This document shows positions 27,752 to 35,606 of a stretch of 64,000 nt of DNA, in pieces. A program made the translations under genes and the position numbers. Origin of the DNA: Paenibacillus sp. J31TS4 (GTDB lineage: Bacteria > Bacillota > Bacilli > Paenibacillales > NBRC-103111); the NCBI RefSeq assembly GCF_018403265.1, contig NZ_BOSI01000001.1, positions 248,001 to 312,000 of the forward strand. Direction: 5' to 3'. Each line of letters starts with the position of its first letter. Within the stretch, counting starts at the first letter, position 1. A model generated the notes under the pieces. It saw only the letters and a program-made list of their open reading frames with translations. It was not told where the DNA came from and made no database searches.

Positions 27752-27891
27752 CTTGTGCTGGAGGCTGGAGGAATGGCAGTGGCAGGAGCTCGGGAGAACA
27801 GGAATAGAAAGAGGTAGAGGTAGAGATAAAGCAGAGCCAGAGGTAGAAGAGCGGGAGTAGAAGCCCAAGCGAAGTACCACGCGCTTTGAAA

Positions 27892-27918
27892 AAACGCCGC
27901 CCGAAAAGGGCGGCGTTT
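27892..27918. terminator. Bidirectional hairpin after the serpin gene
   Basis: AAACGCCGCCC/GGGCGGCGTTT with a 5-base loop, an A-run on the left, and only TTTCGTTC on the right. Confidence 0.6.
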
Positions 27919-27957
27919 CGTTCTGATCTCGGGTAGCTGCAGTAGGGATGGGGAAAG

Positions 27958-28075
27958 AGCATAAAAACATTAATGCTATTAACATTATCCGCATTAATAT
28001 TAACCATATGAATATTAATGAAACGAATATTAATGGCAAAAATTAAAGTCATTAATTAGTCGGCCATCTAACATA
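27958..28075. other. Second AT-rich stretch with iterated ATTAAT words
   Basis: ATTAAT occurs repeatedly (near 27969, 27993, 28013, 28028, 28051), with TTATCCGCA, one base from a DnaA box, near 27984. No reading frame of note is present. The spacer 27752-28180 otherwise holds only the hairpin at 27892 and a purine-rich run (27780-27850). Confidence 0.5.
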
Positions 28076-28180
28076 TACGCTTTGCAAACTGCCGGAACGC
28101 CATCCCAACCATCCCTATTTCTAAGCAGTGTGCCAGTGGGAAGAACCAATGGTTCGCGATGTGTAACAATATTGTTTCGC

Positions 28181-28636
28181 TCAAAGCTCTGCCCGAATCG
28201 CGGTTCTCCACTTTTTGATGCTTTCGATTGCCTTCATCTCGCCAGCAGCATAGACGTCGTTAACCGTCATGCTCCATGTCCTCAACACTCTCATTCGCTC
28301 TGCTAATGGCGTCGGATTGGTGATTTTAAAGGGTTTGTTGGTCGTCAGTTCTCTGTTTCTTTTCAAAATATAAGGCGTTTCCCAATTGTTGTCATACGCC
28401 TCAACGAACAAGGACTTGGTCAACTGATAGCCTTCTCTAGTAAAGTTGGACGGATGCTGCAGCATGTAATTGGAAACCGTCCAAAAATGGAGGGCATACA
28501 GGTCGGGATCGTCATGCTCCCAAACAAGAAGATATTCAAATTGCTCCAAACAAGACAAACCATCTTGTTCTTTTGCTCCACATTCTGAACAATAGCCATC
28601 TATCATCCTGGAATCGATCAAGAAAATGCACCTCAC
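28181..28636 (-). CDS. DUF5946-like cysteine-containing protein
   Basis: About 150 residues, resembling the DUF5946 family of unknown function. A CSECGAKEQDGLSC cluster near the N-terminus could bind zinc, followed by conserved-looking LLVWEHDDPDLYALHFWTVSNYMLQHP and FVEAYDNNW segments. The first possible start is a GTG at 28636; a TTG at 28621 with GAGGTG 7 bases upstream, or the ATG at 28606, are plausible alternatives. The gene is more AT-rich than the window average and begins the low-GC stretch. Confidence 0.7.
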   Translation of the reverse strand: MRCIFLIDSRMIDGYCSECGAKEQDGLSCLEQFEYLLVWEHDDPDLYALHFWTVSNYMLQHPSNFTREGYQLTKSLFVEAYDNNWETPYILKRNRELTTNKPFKITNPTPLAERMRVLRTWSMTVNDVYAAGEMKAIESIKKWRTAIRAEL

Positions 28637-28975
28637 TTATTCTATTGGGGATCCATTAGTGATATAGGCGGTTCTCGGCAATTGATGTTCTTTTCTACAT
28701 CGTGTTATCGGATTCCTTGCCGGTGGAAAAGAAGCTAGTCCGGGATCGACTGCAGCTGCTTGAGAGCAAACCAATGCGACGACGTTTCTTAAAGCTCGCT
28801 GGGCTATTCACCGGTTTGTATGTTAGAAGCTGACTGGATCTTTCTTCCCGCGTGCAGCCCTTTCGGCGCATTCACGAGCTGGAGAAAAAGTATCCCAATC
28901 AGGAGCTGGCAAATATCAAGCCGACGGTTCGGAGGTTTTTGGTCCGGGCGGATTAAAAGTCGGGAATGGAAGGTC
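28637..28975 (+). pseudogene. Possible degraded gene remnants
   Basis: Short open stretches in different plus-strand frames read like protein but are interrupted: a frame near 28718-28825 giving LPVEKKLVRDRLQLLESK, and another near 28861-28957 giving HELEKKYPNQELANIKPTVRR. Neither has a start with a ribosome site. They may be fragments of one decayed gene; no family was recognised. Confidence 0.3.
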
Positions 28976-29004
28976 TTTACAAACCGACCGTACGCGGATA
29001 CAAT
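28976..29004 (+). promoter_or_regulatory. Sigma-A promoter of the his leader and hisD
   Basis: TTTACA at 28976-28981, a 17-base spacer and TACAAT at 28999-29004. The predicted start of transcription lies about 25-30 bases before the leader peptide's ATG. Confidence 0.65.
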
Positions 29005-29038
29005 TAGCCAATATTATGAGTGAGGAGGACGATTGATC

Positions 29039-29092
29039 ATGCAAACCATTAGAGCAGCCCTTCTTCTGTCCCAACCTCATCATCATACGTAA
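29039..29092 (+). CDS. Histidine leader peptide (MQTIRAALLLSQPHHHT)
   Basis: A 17-codon frame with a strong ribosome site (GAGGAGG, 10 bases before the ATG) that ends in three consecutive CAT histidine codons, a threonine and TAA. It lies between a good promoter and an intrinsic terminator that precedes hisD. This is the arrangement of ribosome-mediated attenuation: low charged tRNA-His would stall the ribosome at codons 14-16. The peptide has no other expected role. Confidence 0.72.
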   Translation: MQTIRAALLLSQPHHHT

Positions 29093-29197
29093 AGCGTTCG
29101 TGCTGCGAAGCCATTCGCAGGATGGAACGCTTCTTGGCGTTCCTCCTGCGCGGCGGATTCGACAAGCCAAGCGGGAAGACTCCCGCTTGGCTTTTTT
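29092..29197 (+). terminator. Attenuator: alternative hairpins and intrinsic terminator upstream of hisD
   Basis: The terminator has perfect 13-base arms (29164-29176 and 29181-29193) with loop AGAC and a T-run to 29197. Upstream, AAGCGTTC (29092-29099) pairs with GAACGCTT (29125-29132), enclosing TGCGAA/TTCGCA. The overlapping segment 29117-29130 can instead pair with 29137-29149 (13 pairs, one bulged T). CTTGGC at 29133-29138 can pair with GCCAAG in the terminator's 5' arm. The stems are thus mutually exclusive, as in attenuators; which fold accompanies stalling is not decided by sequence alone. Confidence 0.65.
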
Positions 29198-29238
29198 GCC
29201 GTTCGCGGACCGCGACCAAACGGAAGGAAGGGAAGAAC

Positions 29239-30549
29239 ATGAACCTGTACCGGTACCCAAGGGAAAAAGCAAGGCTGGAGGAGCGATTCCGCTCCCATGG
29301 CGAGCTGTTCAGCCGAGATGTGCTTGCTGGTGTTGGAGAGATTTTCGAAGCCGTTGCGAGGGAAGGAGACGAGGCGGTCAAGGAAGCCACTCGCCGGTTC
29401 GACGGGATAGAGCTGGCGAGCCTCCAGTTGACGGACGAATATCTCGAGGCATGCCTGGCTGGTCTAGCTCCCTCTCTGCGAGAGGCGATCGAGCGTCTTA
29501 TTGCGAACGTAGTGGAGGTCAACCGCTGTCTGCTGCCGGTCTCCTGGGAAAAGGAGATTCGTCTAGGGACGATCATCGGCGAGCGGTTCTCTCCGCTCGA
29601 TACGGTCGGTATCTGGATTCCTGCGCGCAAAGGTCCGCTGCTGTCGACCGCGATCATGCTCGTCGCAGCGGCCAAGACAGCGGGCGTCCCACGGATCGTG
29701 GTGGGCGTGCCGCCTCAGGCCGGAGGCCAGGCCGATCCCGGGACGGTAGCCGCGGCGCGGCTCGCCGGCGCCGACGCATTCGTCATCGGCAACGGGGTGG
29801 CCATTATTGCGGCCTTTACCCATGGGACCGCCTCCATTCCGGCCGCCGCAGGAATCTTCGGCCCTGGGCCTGCCGGCATAGCCGCCGCGATGAGCCTAGC
29901 GGTGACGTACGGCAAGAAGAGCGCGCTCGGGATTGGGCCGACCGAAAGCATGATCGCCGCAGACGAGACTGCCGATCCCCGACTGCTCGTCCGCGATTTG
30001 ATCAACGAGGCCGAGCATGGACCGGATTCGTCCTCTCTGCTTCTTACCACCTCGCAGGCATTGGCGGACGAGACGGCACGGGTGCTGGAGGAACAGATAG
30101 AAGAAGCGGATGAGGGAAGAAGGGACTATCTCCGCCACGTCTTTGGTCCGCTGGGTAAAGGGGCTATCGTCGTAGCGGACAGTTGGGGGGAAGCCGCCGA
30201 GCTCATCAACTGGTTCGCTCCCGAGCATCTGATGGTGACAGGCTCCTCTGCCATGGAACAGGAGGTGCTGGGTCGCCTGAAGCATGCGGGTGAAGTGCTG
30301 CTCGGTTCCGATACTCCCTTCTCGGCAGCCAATTATGCGATCGGCATCACGGCAGTGCTGCCGACCAATCATTATGCTCGGGCATTTTCGGGGGTTACGT
30401 CGAAGGATATGATGAAAGCATCGACCATCGGACGGCTGACGTCGGAAGCTCTCGAAGGTCTGTATCCCATGATCCGGGAGCTGGGTGCCTATGAACGGCT
30501 GCCCGGCCATATCCAAGCGGCAGCCGCACGAGTAGCAGGACGGGAGTAG
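29239..30549 (+). CDS. hisD: Histidinol dehydrogenase family protein, divergent at metal-site residues
   Basis: A 436-residue HisD-fold protein. Canonical HisD oxidises histidinol to histidine in two NAD-dependent steps using zinc. The backbone motifs (IWIPARKGPLLSTAIM, IFGPGPAGI, AEHGPDS, FAPEHL) and the catalytic Glu-His pair are present. By comparison with E. coli HisD from memory, the zinc ligand Gln259 is Glu (EAEHGPD), Asp360 is Asn (SAANYAIG) and His367 is Ala (ITAVLPT), while His419 is kept (RLPGHIQ). It may be a paralogue with altered chemistry. The start at 29239 follows GGAAGGAAGGG; it is a single gene behind a his-type leader. Confidence 0.8.
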   Translation: MNLYRYPREKARLEERFRSHGELFSRDVLAGVGEIFEAVAREGDEAVKEATRRFDGIELASLQLTDEYLEACLAGLAPSLREAIERLIANVVEVNRCLLPVSWEKEIRLGTIIGERFSPLDTVGIWIPARKGPLLSTAIMLVAAAKTAGVPRIVVGVPPQAGGQADPGTVAAARLAGADAFVIGNGVAIIAAFTHGTASIPAAAGIFGPGPAGIAAAMSLAVTYGKKSALGIGPTESMIAADETADPRLLVRDLINEAEHGPDSSSLLLTTSQALADETARVLEEQIEEADEGRRDYLRHVFGPLGKGAIVVADSWGEAAELINWFAPEHLMVTGSSAMEQEVLGRLKHAGEVLLGSDTPFSAANYAIGITAVLPTNHYARAFSGVTSKDMMKASTIGRLTSEALEGLYPMIRELGAYERLPGHIQAAAARVAGRE

Positions 30550-30693
30550 GTGTGCATGCTGAGGGAGGGAGTGGGGCTCGGAGAAGGACGCCGTTTGCCT
30601 CACCCGACTCTGAAGTAGATTTAGAACGTTAAGGGGTTCCAAAATATGGTACATTGAAGTTGTGACAGCAGACGGATCAGGGAGGAGGCTTCA

Positions 30694-31702
30694 ATGGACG
30701 AGGCTCATTTACTTGAATTGGCAGTCAAGCAATACGGATTCCATCCTAGTCGCCTAAGGATTGAAAGGAAGCTTCAAGCTAACCATTGGCATGGAGACTT
30801 ACACTTCCACATTCATATCGATGACAAATCTTATTCAGCAAGGATTATCGGGAATAAACGATACGAAACGGATGCCTTTATTAAATTATCCAATGAAGTG
30901 CTGAACGAGCAAATAAGATTTAGTCAATACCTGCTTCATTCCGGAATTCCCTTTATGAAGCATGTGCCAACGAGGAGTGGGGAATCGTTCACATCCCTAC
31001 GGGTCGAAGAGAAAGAATGGAGATTTGTTCTATTTGAGTGGATGAAAGGCGAACACCTTACGCATTGTACGGAAACCATCGCTCGAACATTTGGAGCTTT
31101 TGCACGAAAGATCCATAACCTCTCGTCAAAGTTTGAAACGAATGTCTTTCCTCAAGAATCACACAGCAAGGGCCATCAAGAATTTTACCAATTGCTATGT
31201 TCTCATGCCGCCTCACATAAGCTTTCGCCAACCGCTTCAAGCCTGCTAACAAGTTATCTGAGCGAAGCGGAGTATCACAAAGACCATGCTATGACGGATA
31301 CCCACGACTTCATCGCACAAAACTGACCTAAACCCATTAAATATCCTCTGGAATCAAAGCCAAGAAATAATTGGTGTTGTCGACTTTGAATCCATTACCT
31401 ATACGGATCGAGTGGAGGGGCTGGCATGGTTGGTGAAATGGTACGCTAGAACGCATGGAATTGCCTCTCATGAAATGTCGCCAATTGTTGCCAAGTCCGT
31501 CTTACAGGGATATGGTGCCGATGAAATCCTTACCCCAAAAGATTTGGATAGACTTCCCTCTTTGTTATGGTTAACAGGTTGTCTAAACTGGAATTTTACT
31601 TCCAAGACAATGGAATTCATCAAGAACAAGGAAGATGCTCTCTTGGAAAACCATTTAAATAAGTATTTGAAGCGAGGAGAAGTGCTACTCTCCCTTCTAT
31701 GA
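30694..31702 (+). pseudogene. Phosphotransferase (APH/choline-kinase type), frameshifted in the catalytic loop
   Basis: Two frames together make one aminoglycoside-phosphotransferase-like protein of about 335 residues. The first part (30694-31326) ends early at TGA; the second frame continues without a start of its own. Removing one T near 31324 joins them to read FIAQNDLNPLNILW, the Brenner-type catalytic loop, followed by IIGVVDFES, the metal-binding DFE motif. The break is therefore exactly at the active site. It may be a recent inactivation or a sequencing error. Start ATG at 30694 follows GGGAGGAGG. The gene is AT-rich relative to neighbours, suggesting transfer; the substrate is unknown. 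Confidence 0.8.
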
Positions 31703-31781
31703 TGTCAGTATGAAAGAGCGACCAATCCAGCGGGAGCAGGAATCCAGTGTGATAGATTTTTTCTAGAGGAGACGAATAAGC

Positions 31782-32540
31782 ATGCCTTATCTTTCCCTTC
31801 GTGACATGGACATGTATTACGAAAAAATGGGTGTTGGGGATCCGATTCTCTTCTTACATAGTGGGTTTTCGCGAGGGATATTAGCGTTTGCGAGTCAAAT
31901 GCTCGATTTTCAAAAGAAGTATACTTGCTACTTCCCTGATTTCCGTGGACATGGGCGTACCAGGAGCAGCAGCCTGGAATGGAGCACCCCCCAGCATACC
32001 GAAGATATCGTTTCTTTTCTGGATCATGCGAACATTTCCAAAGCGCATTTGATTGGATACGGAATGGGGGGCGGGGTTGCTCTTCACTGTGCGGTCTATC
32101 ATCCGGAAAGAGTCGCTTCGTTGACTTCCATCGGGCAATGCGGCTTTGTCGCCTCTCAAGGTTCTGAAGAATTCGAGCCGGAATGGCTTTTGCAGAATGG
32201 CCGCATGGAGTTTATTGACTCCATGAAGGAGAGGCATTGGGAAGCGCATCAAGGCAATTGGCAGGAGTTTTTGCGGACAAAATTAAAAGACTGGCGCGCT
32301 TACCCGCAGCTTAGCGACGATGAGCTCAGGAACATTCCTTGCCCAACCCTGTTTATCGCTGGGGAGCATGATGAGCTTACCCCTGAAGAGGATCTCAAGC
32401 GTGCGACAGAGCTAATTCCAAACTCCCGTTATGTGATTGTGCAGGGAGGCAGTCATCGACCGCATATGAATAGAGAGAATCCGGTGTTCGTTAACGACAC
32501 CATCTTGGAATTCCTTGCATACGCAGCCGACCAAGGCTGA
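31782..32540 (+). CDS. Alpha/beta hydrolase fold protein lacking the usual nucleophile
   Basis: A 252-residue alpha/beta hydrolase. The oxyanion region ILFLHSGFSRG, DFRGHGRT, the acid loop GEHDELTP and the histidine loop GGSHRPHM are all normal. The nucleophile elbow, however, reads GYGMGG where GxSxG is expected, with Gly (codon GGA) replacing Ser. Unless another residue substitutes, it cannot form the normal acyl-enzyme and may be a binding protein or catalyse a different reaction. The start follows AGGAGAC. It lies downstream of the broken phosphotransferase in the low-GC stretch and is probably monocistronic. Confidence 0.8.
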   Translation: MPYLSLRDMDMYYEKMGVGDPILFLHSGFSRGILAFASQMLDFQKKYTCYFPDFRGHGRTRSSSLEWSTPQHTEDIVSFLDHANISKAHLIGYGMGGGVALHCAVYHPERVASLTSIGQCGFVASQGSEEFEPEWLLQNGRMEFIDSMKERHWEAHQGNWQEFLRTKLKDWRAYPQLSDDELRNIPCPTLFIAGEHDELTPEEDLKRATELIPNSRYVIVQGGSHRPHMNRENPVFVNDTILEFLAYAADQG

Positions 32541-32593
32541 AGCCGGGACATCCTTCAAGTTGCGGTCAATCGAGTCCTATTGAAAAGGGGCGC

Positions 32594-32638
32594 GAAAAGC
32601 AAAGAAGAGGGGTGCTGAGCCCCTCTTCTTTGCTTTTC
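32594..32638. terminator. Bidirectional intrinsic terminator
   Basis: A perfect 19-base stem (32594-32612 / 32620-32638) with a 7-base loop, shared by the convergent hydrolase and GNAT genes. An A-rich left arm and TTTT in the right arm serve both directions. Confidence 0.85.
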
Positions 32639-32648
32639 AAACCGATTC

Positions 32649-33233
32649 CTAATATTCCACACCGCGCACTTTAGAAAAGATCATGGTGTTCCTCAGGGAA
32701 CCGTCTACATCCCGTTTATCGTTCCGAAGAATGCCTTCCAGTGTGAAACCCGCCCGTTCCGCAACCTTTGCACTTCGCGAATTCCGGGAATCGCATCGGA
32801 TTTCAATCCGGTTCGCTTGCAGCTCTTGGATGGCGAAGGCCGTAATGGCATGGACGGCTTCCGTGACGTAGCCTTGTTTTTCGTAGGAAGTACGCACCCA
32901 ATAGCCAATTTCAAATTTCCGTGCCTGCCAATCCATCCGATGAAGACCGCTGCTGCCCACCAGCTGGCCGGTCTCTTTATGGACTAGCAGCAATCTCAAG
33001 TCTGTGCGCTCTAAAAATTGTAAACGAGACCGCCGGATGCCTGCTTCGGATTGTTCGATCGTCGGAACGGCTAGCGCCCACGGCATCCACGGCCGTAAGG
33101 CATCGAGGCTTTCCTTGACCGCCTCGTTGAGAGCCGTTCCATCTCCCCATAACGGCGCACGGATCCACAAACGTTCACTTTCAAAACGGTCCGGGAAATC
33201 TAACAAAATCGGGTCGGTCTTCCTAGTGTCCAT
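32649..33233 (-). CDS. RimJ/RimL-type GNAT N-acetyltransferase
   Basis: A 194-residue GNAT protein of the ribosomal-protein-acetyltransferase group. The conserved pattern ESERLWIRAP, VGSSGLHRMDW, EIGYWVRTSYEKQGYVTEAV (acetyl-CoA loop), RIEIRCDSRNSRSAKVAERAGFTLEG is complete. The substrate could be a protein N-terminus or a small molecule. The ATG at 33233 has a GGGGGA site; the track's longer frame starts without one. It is convergent with the hydrolase. Confidence 0.85.
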   Translation of the reverse strand: MDTRKTDPILLDFPDRFESERLWIRAPLWGDGTALNEAVKESLDALRPWMPWALAVPTIEQSEAGIRRSRLQFLERTDLRLLLVHKETGQLVGSSGLHRMDWQARKFEIGYWVRTSYEKQGYVTEAVHAITAFAIQELQANRIEIRCDSRNSRSAKVAERAGFTLEGILRNDKRDVDGSLRNTMIFSKVRGVEY

Positions 33234-33334
33234 ATATTCATCCCCCATGAATTTCCAATAAACATAGCACAGGGTTGAACCTCTCTTCAAGAAAAAGAGA
33301 GCGGAGCAGCCTGAATAAAGAATCGACCTTACGT

Positions 33335-34084
33335 TCAGGAAATGGAAGGGAAGCCCGCTCGGCTCCACAGCCATAAAGGAGTATGAACGTCAATGGGGGC
33401 AAGTCCGCTTCCGTGCAAGGCGTTCTCCCATGCTTCCGCAACCGCTTGCCGGTCATCGGAAGATCCGTTCAATACCTCATCGGTACAGAGTCCTAGTCGA
33501 ACGGAAGCTTTTAAAATATGCGTATCGGGAGCTACGGTGATGAGTTCCCGAGACTTCCATTTCACCCCTGTATAAACTTCCATCGCGTACAGCCAGTAAT
33601 TGAATAGTTTCGGTCCGGATAGATAAGGAAAGTCGGATTTTCTAGTTCCTTGTACAATGGATTTTAATGCCGCAATGTCAAATTCTACGGATTCTAGCAA
33701 GCCAAGAACATCTTGTCTAGCGGAGGAACGGGCAATCCCATGCGAAACTCGTTTCCAGATATCCGGATGGCGATTGGGCTGCAAAGCAACACGGCTGCGC
33801 ACCAAGATCGGACGCAATTCCTCCAATCCCCGTTCGGATAACGTTACCGGATGAAAGACCCATCGTGCTTGAGGATCGAGATAAGCCTGAGCAACGGACT
33901 CCCACAGCGAGTAGGAGTTCCTTTGATAATTCAAGGACATGCCAAGCGTCAAGACATCCGGCAAATCATCCTCTGCAACTATGCCTAGTAGTGCATCCTC
34001 CGGCATAATCTCGCCTCCAAGCTTTCCCTCCGCATGCATCTGAATAAGCGTGTGAACCGTCGTGATAAAGGAATCCCCCGTCAT
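33335..34084 (-). CDS. Uncharacterised protein, 249 residues
   Basis: A soluble helical protein with no signal peptide. LITVAPDTHILKASVRLGL faintly recalls the PVDTHV segment of HhH-GPD DNA glycosylases, and KLFNYWLYAMEVYTGVKW precedes it as the helical partner would, but the catalytic lysine/aspartate pattern is not clear, so I leave it unnamed. The start has a GGAGAG site. It is in the low-GC accessory stretch, upstream of the GNAT gene on the same strand (100-base gap). Confidence 0.65.
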   Translation of the reverse strand: MTGDSFITTVHTLIQMHAEGKLGGEIMPEDALLGIVAEDDLPDVLTLGMSLNYQRNSYSLWESVAQAYLDPQARWVFHPVTLSERGLEELRPILVRSRVALQPNRHPDIWKRVSHGIARSSARQDVLGLLESVEFDIAALKSIVQGTRKSDFPYLSGPKLFNYWLYAMEVYTGVKWKSRELITVAPDTHILKASVRLGLCTDEVLNGSSDDRQAVAEAWENALHGSGLAPIDVHTPLWLWSRAGFPSIS

Positions 34085-34227
34085 TTCTCTCTCTCCATTT
34101 TGTCAGAATTTCTCATAGGAGCATTGTACATCAAGTTCGGGGTGGGAAAAACCGTCGACCTAGTTCTCTCACAAGCTCTAGTTTCTAGAATAGGGGAGAG
34201 AGCTGGACTACAAGAGAATGGAAATAC

Positions 34228-34266
34228 TTTACAAGATTGTAATTACGTAATACAGTAATTACGTAA
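34228..34266 (+). promoter_or_regulatory. Promoter overlapped by tandem 12-base operators
   Basis: TTTACA (34228-34233), a 17-base spacer, and TACAGT (34251-34256) form a fair sigma-A promoter. GTAATTACGTAA occurs twice exactly (34239-34250 and 34255-34266), 16 bases apart; each copy contains the palindrome TTACGTAA. The copies cover the spacer and -10 region, 27 bases before the start of the winged-helix gene, as expected for autoregulation. Confidence 0.6.
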
Positions 34267-34293
34267 CAACAAAATACGGAGGAGAGGATACAC

Positions 34294-35415
34294 ATGACGA
34301 GGAACCTTGCCGAGGAGCTGGATGCCTTGAAGGGCAAGCTGGAAGAGATTGAAGCGCATATGAAGCGGCTCAGCCAGGAATCGTCCGGGGGCAGTGAGAG
34401 GAGAGCCGTCGGTCCCACGGGGCGGCCGGCCGCCGAGGGAAGTCTGGGTGCGCTTTACTATTCCGGGGAATGGAAGCATGCCGAGCAGACGATCTATTGG
34501 GAACCGCAACAGAGAGAGGCTGCCGATCTGCTCGGGACACCGGCCGACAAGGCATCCAAAATCTTTGCGGCGATCGGCCATAAACAGCGGCTGGAAATTC
34601 TGCTCGCCGTACTGAAGGAGCCGCTGACGGGCACTGAGCTTGTCGAGCGGCTGCATATGGGCACGACTGGCCAGCTGTATCACCATCTGAAGGCGCTGCT
34701 AGGCGCCGATCTGCTCGTCCAGGAGGAGAGAGGAGGCCGTTATGCGGTGCCGGCACACCGCTCCCTGTCCCTGCTCCTGCTGCTGGCTTCGGTGACGGAG
34801 CTTCTCGACACGAGCAATTACCTCGACATGACGGAAGCCCGCAGCAATCCCGGCATCTATCTCGGTGCACCAGAAAAGGGCGGGTATGATCCCCATCAGC
34901 TGCTGTGGGCGGTGATGGAAAACAGCATATTGGAGCACAAAGCGGGCTATTGCACGGAAGTGAATCTGTATCTGCATGAGGACGGCAGCGTCACCGTGGC
35001 CGACGACGGCCGCGGGATTCCGGTCGCGGCGCTGGCGCCTTCGGGTCCGTCCATCGTGCAGCGCGTTCTGACGGAAATTAGCCGGACGGCGGGCCAGCCT
35101 GCGCCGGAAGGAAAGAAGGGCGTCGAAATCGCCGTCGTGAACGCTCTATCCAGCAGCCTGACCGTCGATATCCGCCGGGACGGCCGGATGTACCGGCAGA
35201 GCTACCGCAACGGCATTCCGCAGACCGGTCTGCAGCAGGTGGGGGAAACCCGGGAAACCGGCACCAGTGTTACGTTCCTGCCGAATGCGGAGCTATTTGC
35301 CGGGACGGTGGACCGGGAGGTGGTAGAAGCCCGTTTGACGGAATGGCGCCTCCACTACCCCGATTTACGGATTTCCGTAACGGGCGGCGCCTCTCTAGAG
35401 GAAGGAAGGGAATAG
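34294..35415 (+). CDS. ArsR-like winged helix fused to a GyrB-like ATPase domain
   Basis: A 373-residue protein of unusual build. A short N-terminal coiled coil (about 1-30) precedes an ArsR-type winged helix (about 87-155, IFAAIGHKQRLEILLAVL and LYHHLKALL). The C-terminal half (about 198-345) follows the ATPase domain of DNA gyrase B: the N-box ENSILEHKAGY, HEDGSVTVADDGRGIPV (G1), GVEIAVVNALSSSLTVDIRRDG (with a shortened G2 region) and RETGTSVTFLPNAELF. No toprim or transducer domain follows. It is probably a transcription regulator responding to ATP or another GHKL ligand. Strong ribosome site (GGAGGAGAGG). Confidence 0.85.
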   Translation: MTRNLAEELDALKGKLEEIEAHMKRLSQESSGGSERRAVGPTGRPAAEGSLGALYYSGEWKHAEQTIYWEPQQREAADLLGTPADKASKIFAAIGHKQRLEILLAVLKEPLTGTELVERLHMGTTGQLYHHLKALLGADLLVQEERGGRYAVPAHRSLSLLLLLASVTELLDTSNYLDMTEARSNPGIYLGAPEKGGYDPHQLLWAVMENSILEHKAGYCTEVNLYLHEDGSVTVADDGRGIPVAALAPSGPSIVQRVLTEISRTAGQPAPEGKKGVEIAVVNALSSSLTVDIRRDGRMYRQSYRNGIPQTGLQQVGETRETGTSVTFLPNAELFAGTVDREVVEARLTEWRLHYPDLRISVTGGASLEEGRE

Positions 35416-35550
35416 GGGACGCGCTGCGCTCCTAGTTATGGGAATCCGGCCTTCGTCGCGAGGAGAAACCGTCTGGTGTCGGTTAGTTCTCGTACCAACT
35501 AATACAGCCTCCTAGACGGAAACGCGAGCAAGAGATGCACGAAATACAGG

Positions 35551-35584
35551 CAGGCAGACCCGGGAACTTTCCCGAGTCTGCCTG
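35551..35584. terminator. Strong hairpin downstream of the CTG-start ORF
   Basis: CAGGCAGAC-CGGGAA pairs with TTCCCG-GTCTGCCTG with one C/A mismatch. It lies 23 bases past the stop of the minus-strand ORF at 35607-35939 and also follows the winged-helix gene. T-runs are weak. Confidence 0.5.
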
Positions 35585-35606
35585 CTGCGAATTCCGGCCG
35601 CGCCAG

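Noticed and set aside
29092-29197. T-box riboswitch before hisD
   Set aside because: The GGATGGAACGC segment resembles part of a T-box, but the 7-base bulge with UGGN opposite the antiterminator is absent (only one bulged T). There is no long stem I with a specifier loop, and the translated leader explains the region better.
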